The notes below the pieces were generated by a model. The model was given only the letters and a program-made list of their open reading frames with translations, was not told the DNA's origin and ran no database searches. Below are positions 1-7,183 of a stretch of DNA of 64,000 bases, one piece after another (the stretch's first letter is position 1; each line of letters begins with the position of its first letter). Made by a program: the position numbers and the translations under genes. Where the stretch lies: positions 1,240,001 through 1,304,000 of the forward strand of contig OZ220687.1 in NCBI GenBank assembly GCA_965116465.1, given 5' to 3'. Source of the stretch: VXNF01 sp965116465. GTDB lineage: Bacteria > Actinomycetota > Acidimicrobiia > Acidimicrobiales > CATQHL01.

Positions 1-1
1 C

Positions 2-445
2 CGCCAGGTGGCGAACCACCTCAACCCGTCGCCGGAGGGAATCCTCACGACGATGGCGGCCGCCATGCGCTGCCCTGCCACCTATCCCGTCGGCAAGGGC
101 CACCAGGCGGTGGTGGTGCTGGGGCCCGAGCACACCGCGGCGCTCATCGAGGCCGGCTGGACACGAGGACGGGTCCGGGAGTTCCTCACCGAAGCCAGCC
201 GGGTCACGCCCGCCGAGATCGAGGCGGCAGGCGTCTTCCTGGAGGTCGGCACGCAACACGACATGACTCCGGGAACCGACGGCAGGCTCCCGACCGTGCG
301 GAGCGCCGAAGACGTCTTCCTCGTGACCGCCGGCGGCCACGGCGCCGGCTGGTCGGCCTACCTGCCGGTGTGGGCCCCGACCCTGCACAGCGTGGCGGTG
401 TCGCGTCGCGTGCCGGCCCCGGGTGAGGGCCTGCCGCGCAACTAG
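2..445 (+). CDS. Unidentified protein, C-terminal part (5' end outside window)
   Basis: The frame is open from the window edge (two codons precede the first GTG at 8), so the start lies upstream and about 147 C-terminal residues are visible. I do not recognise a catalytic motif. Visible landmarks are the segment HLNPSPEGILTTMAAAMRC, a GPEHTAALIEAGW helix and a glycine-rich VTAGGHGAGWSAYLP stretch near the end. The TAG stop (443-445) lies inside the -10 box of the next gene, ten bases before its ATG, so the two genes are tightly packed in the same direction. By position it is a candidate functional partner of the UGSC selenoprotein; that is inference from adjacency only. Confidence 0.6.
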   Translation, partial: RQVANHLNPSPEGILTTMAAAMRCPATYPVGKGHQAVVVLGPEHTAALIEAGWTRGRVREFLTEASRVTPAEIEAAGVFLEVGTQHDMTPGTDGRLPTVRSAEDVFLVTAGGHGAGWSAYLPVWAPTLHSVAVSRRVPAPGEGLPRN

Positions 446-448
446 GCT
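443..448 (+). promoter_or_regulatory. -10 box for leaderless UGSC gene
   Basis: TAGGCT followed by seven bases (cgactcg) and the ATG at 456. This spacing puts the transcription start at or next to the start codon, and there is no Shine-Dalgarno sequence. The box overlaps the stop codon of the preceding gene. Confidence 0.5.
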
Positions 449-455
449 CGACTCG

Positions 456-992
456 ATGGCCACCATCACCGTCGTTCGACCCGACTACGTCTCCGAGGTG
501 AGCGGCGTGGGTCGTGCGCCGAGGCAGGCCCTCAGCGGGACCGACCGGCTGCACCTCACGCTGATCGAGAACGGCAAGCCCAATGCCCGCAAGCTGCTGG
601 GCCACGTGGCCGACGAGTTGCGCAGCCGCCTGCCGCTCGCTGCCGTGGACGTGCACTCCAAGCCGGCGGCAGGCAAGCCCATCGACGCCGACACAGCCGA
701 CATGCTGGCGGCCCGCTCGCACCTGGTGATCTCCGGCGTCGGCGATTGAGGCGCCTGCACCGCGTGCAGTTTGCACGACGCAGTCCTGCTGGAGACCCGC
801 GGCACCCCCGCCGCCCTCGTGGTCACTGAGCCCTTCGTCGCCGTGGCGGACCGCTTCGCCCCAACCGTCGGCGCGCCCGGCTACCCGTCGGCCGCGGTGC
901 CCCACCCCATCTCATCGGTCAGCGACGACGGCCTCCGCAAGTACGCCGCAGCCGTCGCCGATCGGGTCGCTGACCTGCTCACCACGGCCTGA
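456..992 (+). CDS. UGSC-family (seleno)protein with in-frame UGA (Sec98)
   Basis: An ATG at 456 opens a frame interrupted once by TGA at 747-749, after which the same frame continues to TGA 990-992. Reading the internal UGA as selenocysteine gives 178 residues with the motif GVGD-U98-G-A-C101-T-A-C-S-L-H-D, the expected U-G-(S/A)-C redox motif of the UGSC family, followed by the conserved-looking segments VVTEPF and VPHPI. Flanking parts on both sides read as one continuous domain: an N-terminal LIENGKPNARKLL segment and a C-terminal helix. A hairpin of bacterial SECIS type follows the UGA directly. Family function is unknown; a thiol/selenol redox role is inferred from U-x-x-C. Alternatives are a premature stop or a sequencing error, which the motif placement and hairpin make less likely. 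No SD is present; the start appears leaderless. Confidence 0.8.
747..783 (+). promoter_or_regulatory. UGA(Sec) codon and predicted bacterial SECIS hairpin
   Basis: After the UGA (747-749) the RNA can form a lower 4-bp stem CUGC 755-758 with GCAG 780-783, an internal loop, an upper perfect 6-bp stem CGUGCA 763-768 with UGCACG 772-777, and a GUU apical loop 769-771. Numbering U of UGA as 1, the loop G and U fall at 23 and 24, the same positions as the G23/U24 recognised by SelB in E. coli fdhF (established). The bulged U17 of fdhF is not reproduced; position 17 is a paired C. Supports selenocysteine insertion. Confidence 0.75.
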
Positions 993-1007
993 GATCTGCC
1001 CGGACGG

Positions 1008-1475
1008 CTACAGGACGAAGTCGCCGCCGGCGTACCAGTTGTCGAAGGCGGCCTTCACGATCACGTCCACCAGTTCGATCTGCTGGCGGTCCGGACCGAT
1101 GAGGTAGGCGAAGCCGGCGGGCCCGCCGTCGGGGCCGGCACCGGTGAAGCGGACGGTCCACCCGGCCCCGGTGAGCACCTCGAGATCTCCCCGTAGGTCC
1201 TCGGTCCAGTAGCCCATGTGGTAGGTGCCCGCGTCGACTCCGGGATCCCAGAACGATCCGATCGGCCCCTCGACGAGCTCCACCTGCACCGGGCCCTGCA
1301 CGGAGTACGTGAAGCGCACGCTCGTCCCGACGACCCTGCCCTCGACCAGGTGCTCGACGTCCAGCGACTGCGGGCTGTGCCAGGTGAGCCCCGTGCCGGC
1401 GGAGTAGAACTCCATGGCCTCGGTGAGATTCGAGACGGCGACACCTACGTGGAACGGCGCTGTCAGATCGACCAT
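1008..1475 (-). CDS. VOC-superfamily (glyoxalase/dioxygenase-like) protein
   Basis: 155 residues with the beta-alpha-beta-beta-beta layout of the vicinal oxygen chelate superfamily: an early FHVGVAVSNL strand carrying a possible metal-ligand His, a central THMGYW-like segment (YHMGYW) and a late IELVDV strand with a Glu ligand candidate. These are the usual metal-binding positions of the superfamily; the substrate cannot be told. The ATG at 1475 is preceded by an AGGAGA Shine-Dalgarno that overlaps the end of the upstream LLM gene, whose stop is at 1480, so the two are probably cotranscribed. Its end faces the end of the UGSC gene with only 15 bases between. Confidence 0.85.
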   Translation of the reverse strand: MVDLTAPFHVGVAVSNLTEAMEFYSAGTGLTWHSPQSLDVEHLVEGRVVGTSVRFTYSVQGPVQVELVEGPIGSFWDPGVDAGTYHMGYWTEDLRGDLEVLTGAGWTVRFTGAGPDGGPAGFAYLIGPDRQQIELVDVIVKAAFDNWYAGGDFVL

Positions 1476-1479
1476 CGGT

Positions 1480-2415
1480 TCATCTCCTGTTCTCGAGCGC
1501 GCCGGGACGGTCCCCGGAACCCAGCATCGACTTCAATTCGACGGCGGCGTCGACGTGCGCCGCCCACTCGGCCTCGCTGCGCGCCAGGGGCACCAGCAGC
1601 ACGTGCTGCAGTCCGGCCTCGATGTAACCGGCCAGCAGTTCCGCCAGCTGCGGGACCGTGCCGGTGGCCACCGGGCGCTCGCCGTAACCGTCGCCCACCT
1701 CACTCCAGCGCCCCCCGCCATCGAGCGGCGAGCCGAAGCGGACCTCCATGTGGATGGAGGCGACGGTCGGGCGGCCACCGGCAGCGCACTGCTCGTGGGC
1801 CCGCAACTCGGCGAGGCGCTCGGCGAAGACGTCCAGCGGCGCCCACGTGCCCATCCAGCCCTCGCAGGCGGCGGCGCGGCGCAACGCGCCCGGCGATGAG
1901 CCCCCGATCCAGATGGGGACCGGCCCGGCCGGGGCCGGCTTCACACGCACAGCGCGGAAGCTGAAGTGCCCGCTGGTGTACTCCTCGGCGCCGCCCCAGG
2001 CGGCCCGCCAGCCGCCGATGTAGTCGTCGAGGCGCCGGCCCCGGCGGCGCATCGGCACGCCGCAGGCCTCGAACTCCTCGTCGAGCCAGCCGGCGCCGAC
2101 GCCCAGAATGGTTCGCCCGCCCGACAGCCAGTCCAGCGTGGCCCACTGCTTGGCGAACTGCATGGGGTTGCGGTAGGCGGGCACCAGCACGCTGGTCCCC
2201 AGTCCCACCCGGCTGGTGTGGGCGGCGGCGGCCGACAGCAGCGGCACCGGCTCGGGGAAGAACGACGGCATGCCGTCCAGCCTCGTCGGCACGGCCACGT
2301 GGTCGGCCACCCACACGTCGTCGAAACCCAGCTCCTCGGCCTGCCGGGCGATGCGCACGATGTGGTCGAGCCCGGCGGAGCGGCCCAACTGCGGCAGGTG
2401 CAGCCCGAAGCGCAT
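1480..2415 (-). CDS. LLM-class flavin/F420-dependent oxidoreductase
   Basis: 311 residues from the ATG at 2415 (MRFGLHLPQLGR), the classic bacterial luciferase-like monooxygenase opening. Typical LLM signatures follow: GFDDVWVADH, RVGLGTSVLVPAYRNP, LSGGRTILGVGAGWLDEEF and PVPIWIGGSSP, describing the TIM barrel and cofactor pocket of TIGR03619-like members. The organism's other F420-style proteins make F420 the likely cofactor, but that is inference. The start overlaps the preceding gene's stop by one base (TGATG), implying translational coupling. I rejected upstream in-frame starts because they would run far into the neighbour. Confidence 0.88.
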   Translation of the reverse strand: MRFGLHLPQLGRSAGLDHIVRIARQAEELGFDDVWVADHVAVPTRLDGMPSFFPEPVPLLSAAAAHTSRVGLGTSVLVPAYRNPMQFAKQWATLDWLSGGRTILGVGAGWLDEEFEACGVPMRRRGRRLDDYIGGWRAAWGGAEEYTSGHFSFRAVRVKPAPAGPVPIWIGGSSPGALRRAAACEGWMGTWAPLDVFAERLAELRAHEQCAAGGRPTVASIHMEVRFGSPLDGGGRWSEVGDGYGERPVATGTVPQLAELLAGYIEAGLQHVLLVPLARSEAEWAAHVDAAVELKSMLGSGDRPGALENRR

Positions 2416-3419
2416 CAGTAGCGGTAGCGGGGATGTGGCGGGTGCACCGAGTACTCCACCACCCCGTAGCCCCGCTCGCCGGTCTCCAGCACCTCGAAGT
2501 CGAAGAACGGCTCGTAGCAGTCGAGGCGCACCTCGGCGTCGTTCTCGTCGCGCATCAGGCCGTTGCGGGTCTGGGCCCACTTGCGTCCCGTGAGCACCGT
2601 GAGCGTCTCACCGTCGGGCAGCTCGAAGCTCATGGTGAAGGCCATGGCGGTGCGCTCGTCGTCCTCCATGCGGGGGACGCAAGTGGCGCCGCGGATCGCC
2701 CGGGCACCGGAGGCGTCGGCCACCCAGCCCCCCTTGTGGGGGCGACCCTCGGGGATCGGCTGGGTGGGGCTCATCCAGCCGAAGGCGTTGAGGTGGCGGT
2801 CCGGCAGCTGCACCGACGGCCAGAAGTGCCCCCAGGAGGCCTCTGCGGTGCGGCGCCGGCGGGGCTCCCAGGGGGACTCGTGAACGAAGCGGTGCGTCCA
2901 GGAGTGATCGCGGTGCGCCCAGCAGCCGATCGGCCGGCGCTCACCGGCCCGCGGTCCGCCGTAGGCCTCGAAGCTGCCGGCGCAGTCCAGCGCCTGCTCG
3001 TAGTGGCCGCCGTAGTTCTCGTAGGTGGCGAGCGGGTTGCCGCCGTGGCAGTCGTCGTAGTCGAAGGGATCGAACCGGCCGTGGTAGGTGAGGTCGAAGC
3101 CGAACCGGGGGCCGTCGAACTGCCAGCGGTAGCGCCCGAAGGCCTCGAGGACCTCGAACTGCACCTTGCCGTCGCCGAGGCTCTCGAAGACCGCCTCGTC
3201 ACCGAGTGGCTGCCGGGAGGCCCACTGCTGCGCCACCCCGTCGATGACGTAGAAGGCGCTGGCCCGGACGTAGCCGTGGGAGAGGCTGGCGTGGATGTGG
3301 TTGATGCCGAAGACGTCGGCCTCGCGGTCGCAGACGGAGAACCAGAAGTTGTCGCTCCACAGCCGGCCGGAGTCGTCGGGCGGCAGGTGGAGGTACTCGT
3401 CGCGCTCGGTCAGCTTCAT
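2415..3419 (-). CDS. Uncharacterised AttH/CrtC-lipocalin-like protein
   Basis: 334 residues, soluble, rich in aromatic residues and beta-strand-like segments (WSDNFWFSVCDRE, RYRWQFDGPRFGFDLTYHG, GCWAHRDHSWTHR). This pattern resembles two-domain lipocalin-like proteins of the carotenoid hydratase/AttH group (DUF7064/7065-like), but I cannot assign it firmly and no activity should be inferred. A GAGGA Shine-Dalgarno sits six bases before the ATG. It is followed with one-base overlap by the LLM oxidoreductase and the VOC gene, so it probably heads a small operon with those two. Confidence 0.7.
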   Translation of the reverse strand: MKLTERDEYLHLPPDDSGRLWSDNFWFSVCDREADVFGINHIHASLSHGYVRASAFYVIDGVAQQWASRQPLGDEAVFESLGDGKVQFEVLEAFGRYRWQFDGPRFGFDLTYHGRFDPFDYDDCHGGNPLATYENYGGHYEQALDCAGSFEAYGGPRAGERRPIGCWAHRDHSWTHRFVHESPWEPRRRRTAEASWGHFWPSVQLPDRHLNAFGWMSPTQPIPEGRPHKGGWVADASGARAIRGATCVPRMEDDERTAMAFTMSFELPDGETLTVLTGRKWAQTRNGLMRDENDAEVRLDCYEPFFDFEVLETGERGYGVVEYSVHPPHPRYRY

Positions 3420-3493
3420 CGTCGGTCCTCGCCCTCGGGCCGCCCGCTCCGGCCGGCTGCTCAGTCTCGCAGTTCAGGCCAGGTGTGCCACCC

Positions 3494-4534
3494 TCAGATG
3501 TCGCGCCAGCGCACCTGCGGCAGGCCGGGCACCTCGGCGTGACCCGGGTACGAGGACTCCGGCGGATCCAGTACTTCGCTGAGCGGGAGAAGATCGGGCT
3601 CCAGCCAGGCCGCCAGGTCCCAGGCGCCGGCCTGCGCCGCGGCACCGATCTCGGCCAGCCGCGGGTCATCGGCCCGTCCCGCCGCCAGGGCGGCGAGGCC
3701 CTGCATGCCCGAAAGGATCGACCGCACGCGCTCGAAGCGGAACGCGTAGCGCAGCCGGTCAGTGTCGATCTCGACCCCGCCAGCTGCCCTGTAGGGGGCG
3801 ACCACCTCGCCCTCGATGGCCCCCCAACCGCCGAGGTGCATGCTGAAGGCCACATCGCACAGCGGGTCTCCCACCCAGGCCCGCTCCCAGTCGATGATCC
3901 CGCCGATGACGCCCGGCGCGGTCCACAGAACGTTGGCCGGCCGGAAGTCGCCGTGGCACACCGCCGGGGCGTCACGACAGGCCGGCCGGTGATGGGCCAG
4001 CCAGCGCATCGCCACGTCGATCCCGGGGTGTCGCCAGCAGCGCCGGTAGACCTCCCCCTGGCGGGCCAATTCGGCCTTGTAGGCCGCGCCGATAGTGGGG
4101 ACCTCGTCGAGCGCCTCCGGGTCCGCCCGGCTATGCAGCGCCCCGAGCGCCGCCGCCAGCGCCTCCCGGTACGGCACCGGATCGGCGGGCCGGCGCTGCG
4201 CCTCTCCCGGCACCAGCGTGTGCACGCCGAACGGCCGCCCGATGCGGTTCGGCTCCTCGCACACCGCCAGCACCTCCGGCGCGGGCACCACACCGGCCAC
4301 AGCCCGCAGCCGCCGAGCCTCCGCAGCCGGATCGTACGGCTCAACGGTCCCCCCCAGCGGCGCCACCCGCACGATCACGGCATCTTCGGTCCCCCAGTGC
4401 ACCCGTAAGGTGATCCACGAGTAGCCGCCGGCCAGCTTGGTTATCTCAGGCCGGAGTTCGGCGAGTCCGGAGGGTCCGACACCCGCGGCAGACAGCGCCG
4501 CGCTGACAGCCTCGGGGCGAAGATCAGGAACCAC
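3494..4534 (-). CDS. Aminoglycoside-phosphotransferase-family kinase
   Basis: 346 residues from a GTG start. The APH/choline-kinase fold is shown by the N-lobe ITKLAGGYSWITLRV, the Brenner-type catalytic loop CHGDFRPANVLW (Asp as catalytic base, Asn as metal ligand) and the IIDWERAWVGDP metal-binding Asp segment. In actinobacteria such proteins are frequently fused to or adjacent to acyl-CoA dehydrogenases and phosphorylate small metabolites; real antibiotic resistance is unlikely. The substrate is unknown. It lies 74 bases upstream of the lipocalin-like gene on the same strand and may be cotranscribed with it. Confidence 0.88.
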   Translation of the reverse strand: MVPDLRPEAVSAALSAAGVGPSGLAELRPEITKLAGGYSWITLRVHWGTEDAVIVRVAPLGGTVEPYDPAAEARRLRAVAGVVPAPEVLAVCEEPNRIGRPFGVHTLVPGEAQRRPADPVPYREALAAALGALHSRADPEALDEVPTIGAAYKAELARQGEVYRRCWRHPGIDVAMRWLAHHRPACRDAPAVCHGDFRPANVLWTAPGVIGGIIDWERAWVGDPLCDVAFSMHLGGWGAIEGEVVAPYRAAGGVEIDTDRLRYAFRFERVRSILSGMQGLAALAAGRADDPRLAEIGAAAQAGAWDLAAWLEPDLLPLSEVLDPPESSYPGHAEVPGLPQVRWRDI

Positions 4535-4583
4535 GGCGAGACGATCCGCCGGCCGAGATGAGAATCAACCAGATCCGAGCGGA

Positions 4584-4928
4584 TCAGGACGCCGCGGCGA
4601 CCGCACCCTCGAGTGCCGCAATCCGTTCGCCGTGATCGGCCATGCCCCCTAGCAGCCGGCCGTGCTCCTCCTGGATCGCCTCAATCCGAACGAGTTTCTC
4701 GTCGATCGTCGTCAGGCGGGACTCCACCTTGTCGATCCGAGCGCCCAGCCGAGACTCCAAACCCGACTCCAACTTGTCGATCCGAGCGCCCAGCCGAGAC
4801 TCCATCTTGTCGATCCGAACGTCGACGGCTCGAATGCCATCACGCAGGCTCAGAAGGAAATAGACGAGCACCGTGATGAATGCGGCGCCGAGAGTGCCGA
4901 TGATTGAAGCAACGATGGCGGAATCCAT
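4584..4928 (-). CDS. Small membrane protein with C-terminal coiled coil
   Basis: 114 residues: one N-terminal membrane segment (IVASIIGTLGAAFITVLVYF, about residues 5-24), then an almost uninterrupted charged heptad region. The coiled coil contains two copies of a block SRLGARIDK(V/L)ES encoded by a 45-bp DNA repeat (about 4728-4759 and 4773-4804). A GAGG Shine-Dalgarno precedes the ATG, and a plausible sigma-70 promoter lies upstream on the same strand. Such single-pass coiled-coil proteins are common near mobile or accessory genes, but no function can be named. It is a plausible real gene because of its promoter, SD and coherent architecture. Confidence 0.75.
   Translation of the reverse strand: MDSAIVASIIGTLGAAFITVLVYFLLSLRDGIRAVDVRIDKMESRLGARIDKLESGLESRLGARIDKVESRLTTIDEKLVRIEAIQEEHGRLLGGMADHGERIAALEGAVAAAS
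4728..4804 (-). repeat. 45-bp tandem repeat within coiled-coil gene
   Basis: Two near-identical 32-base segments begin at 4728 and 4773 (period 45, 15 codons), with a shorter third match from 4806. In-frame change in copy number would lengthen the coiled coil without breaking the protein. Confidence 0.7.
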
Positions 4929-4963
4929 GGCTGAACCTCAGTTGAGCCTACCGGAGTGCTTCG

Positions 4964-4993
4964 ATCTTATGCAAGTGTGAAACTATTATTCAA
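4964..4993 (-). promoter_or_regulatory. Predicted promoter of the small membrane protein gene
   Basis: On the minus strand TTGAAT (4993-4988) and TAAGAT (4969-4964) are 18 bases apart, about 36 bases upstream of the ATG at 4928. They lie in the AT-rich part of the divergent gap 4929-5117. Confidence 0.35.
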
Positions 4994-5103
4994 CTGTCTA
5001 ACAACTTCTCAATGGAGTCAGAGAAAGGTGGGGCAATCCTCTAGTGCGGCGCGAGGGGACTCCAGGATGACATGCTGGGCGGGGACAGGGGCCGGGCCGC
5101 TTC

Positions 5104-5109
5104 TACACT
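5104..5109 (+). promoter_or_regulatory. -10 box for leaderless Old Yellow Enzyme gene
   Basis: TACACT followed by eight bases and the GTG at 5118; no Shine-Dalgarno is present, consistent with a leaderless transcript. Confidence 0.45.
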
Positions 5110-5117
5110 GCCGCGTC

Positions 5118-7100
5118 GTGTCCGAGCCGGTGTATCCGCTGCTGTTCAGCCCGCTGCGGATCGGCGGGCTGGAGTTGCCCAACCGGATCGTGCTGTCGGC
5201 GATGACGACGGGGTTCGGGTTCTCGCAGGGCGCGCCGGATGATGAGGCGCTGGCGTACTACCGCACCCGCAGCCGGGGCACGGCGCTGGCCACGGTGGGC
5301 TTCTCGGCGGTTGCGCCGGAGGGGCGGGTGGAGAACGCCATCGCCTGGCTGTGGCCCGAGGGCGCGGCGGAGGCTCTGGCGCCGCTCGCCGAGGCCATCG
5401 CGTCGGTGGGCGCGCACCCGTGCATCCAGCTCGGCCACGGGGGACGCCAAGTCTCGCCGGACGTGATCGGCGAGACGCCGGTTGCGCCGTCGGCCGTCCG
5501 CGCCGGGGCCCACGTGCGGATCCCGCCCCGAGCGCTGTCGGCTGGAGAGGTGGAGGCGGTCGTGACGGCGTTCGGCGAGGCCGCCGCACGGGCCGCCGGC
5601 AGCGGCTTCACGGCAGTGGAGATCCACGGCGGCCACGGCTACCTCATCCAGCAGTTCCTGGCGGCGGAGTCCAACCAGCGCACGGACCGGTTCGGCGGCG
5701 CCTGCGTCGCCGAGCGCAGCCGCTTCGGCTGCGAGGTGGTCGAGGCGGTACGCAAGGCCGTACCGGAGCTGACGGTGGTGGTGCGAATCAACGGTTCGGA
5801 CCTGGTGCCCGGCGGCCTGCAGCCTGAGGACGCTGTGATAGCGGCGCAGCGGTTCACGGAGGCCGGCGCCGACGCCTTCGTCGTCTCGGCGGGCGTGTAC
5901 GGCTCGGTGCCGTGGACCATCCCGCTGCTGGACGACCCCGAGGGGGCCTTTCTGGATCTCGCCGCCGAGGTGCGCCGCAACGTGGATGTGCCGGTGATCG
6001 GCGTGGGCCGGATCACGACCCCCGGGAGCGCCGAGGAGGCATTGCGCGGCGGGCGCTGCGACGCCGTGGGGCTGGGGCGGGCGTTGCTGGCGGACGAGGA
6101 CTGGGTCGCCAAGGCCCGCGGGGGACAATCCGAGCGGATCCGCCCGTGCATCGCCACCGTGGAAGGGTGCGCCGGCCGGCTGCAGTACGGCGAGGCGATC
6201 TCCTGCTCGGTGAACCCCGGCGTGGGGCGCGAGATGCACCGGCCCCCCGAGCGGGCCGAGACGCCGGGCCGGGTGCTAGTGGTCGGCGGCGGGCCGGCCG
6301 GAATGGAGGCGGCCCGCCGGGCCGCGCAACTCGGCCACGACGTGCATCTGGCCGAGCGCGCCGACCGTCTCGGCGGCGCTCTGCGGCTGGCGGCGCTGAC
6401 GCCCGGGCTGGCGCACATGGAACGCCTGGCGAACTGGTACGAGGGCGAACTCGAGCGACTCGGCGTCACGGTGTCGCTCGGCAGCGAGATCGCCGCCGTC
6501 GAACATCTCTCAGCAACCCCGGCGGACCACCTCGTCCTCGCCACCGGCGCGGAGACCGCCCCCGAGGTGCTCGACGGCTACGAGCACCTGCCGGCCTGGA
6601 CACTGGAGGACCTGCTGGCGGGCCGGCCCTCCAGCCACGGCACGTGGCATCTCATCGATCCGGTGGCGGTGCTCGGCGGTGGAAGCCGCGCCCTGGCGAT
6701 CGCCCTGTGGTGCCGCCGCGGCGGCTACCGGGTGTCGCTGCTCGGCGCCGAGCCGGTCGGCCACAACACCTCCGGCCTGGCGCGCCGGGCCTACCTCACG
6801 CGCCTCTCACCGGAGATGGCGGTGCAGGGACAGGCCGTTCGCATCGTGGCCGGCGGGGTCGAATGGCGCGACGGCGCCGGCGGGACTTCGCTGCTTCCGG
6901 CGCGCAGCATCGTGGTCGCCGAGCCGGTGCGGGCGACGGCGCCGACCGCCCTGTCGCCCCGGGGCGGCAACGACGGCAAGCCGCCGGCCACCGGCATCCA
7001 CGCCCTCCGCATCGGCGACGCCCGCTCGCCCCGCACCGTCGGCGACGCCATAGCCGAAGCCCGCCAAGTCGTCGAGTCGCTGCCGGCGCGCACCGGCTGA
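5118..7100 (+). CDS. DienoylCoA-reductase-like Old Yellow Enzyme (FMN/FAD oxidoreductase)
   Basis: 660 residues, the usual length of FadH-type enzymes. Order: N-terminal FMN barrel (PLRIGGLELPNRIVLS; substrate loop HGGHGYLIQQFL; SNQRTDRFGG), a linker Fe-S region, then an FAD/NAD Rossmann pair (VLVVGGGPAGMEAARRAA; VAVLGGGSRAL). Members reduce C=C bonds of enoyl/dienoyl-CoA or related substrates with electrons passed NAD(P)H-FAD-FeS-FMN. The cluster motif is C344-x2-T347-x3-C351-x11-C363: the second of four canonical cysteines is Thr, so a normal 4Fe-4S cluster is doubtful. GTG 5118 is chosen because homology begins at once and a -10 box precedes it; longer in-frame extensions look non-coding. 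Confidence 0.9.
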   Translation: MSEPVYPLLFSPLRIGGLELPNRIVLSAMTTGFGFSQGAPDDEALAYYRTRSRGTALATVGFSAVAPEGRVENAIAWLWPEGAAEALAPLAEAIASVGAHPCIQLGHGGRQVSPDVIGETPVAPSAVRAGAHVRIPPRALSAGEVEAVVTAFGEAAARAAGSGFTAVEIHGGHGYLIQQFLAAESNQRTDRFGGACVAERSRFGCEVVEAVRKAVPELTVVVRINGSDLVPGGLQPEDAVIAAQRFTEAGADAFVVSAGVYGSVPWTIPLLDDPEGAFLDLAAEVRRNVDVPVIGVGRITTPGSAEEALRGGRCDAVGLGRALLADEDWVAKARGGQSERIRPCIATVEGCAGRLQYGEAISCSVNPGVGREMHRPPERAETPGRVLVVGGGPAGMEAARRAAQLGHDVHLAERADRLGGALRLAALTPGLAHMERLANWYEGELERLGVTVSLGSEIAAVEHLSATPADHLVLATGAETAPEVLDGYEHLPAWTLEDLLAGRPSSHGTWHLIDPVAVLGGGSRALAIALWCRRGGYRVSLLGAEPVGHNTSGLARRAYLTRLSPEMAVQGQAVRIVAGGVEWRDGAGGTSLLPARSIVVAEPVRATAPTALSPRGGNDGKPPATGIHALRIGDARSPRTVGDAIAEARQVVESLPARTG

Positions 7101-7183
7101 CCCCTGGCCTCCGCCGGACTGGCGTGGGGCAGGTGCCGAAACCGCGACCCGAGGGAGGGGCCGCCGCAGCCGGACCGGGACCG

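Noticed and set aside
3494..4534. Antibiotic resistance gene.
   Set aside because: APH-fold kinases in this setting are usually metabolic; nothing in the sequence points to aminoglycoside specificity.
5103..6239. Long open frame on the minus strand opposite the Old Yellow Enzyme gene.
   Set aside because: High-GC antisense frame with Arg/Pro/His-rich composition and no domain; the plus-strand protein is clearly conserved.
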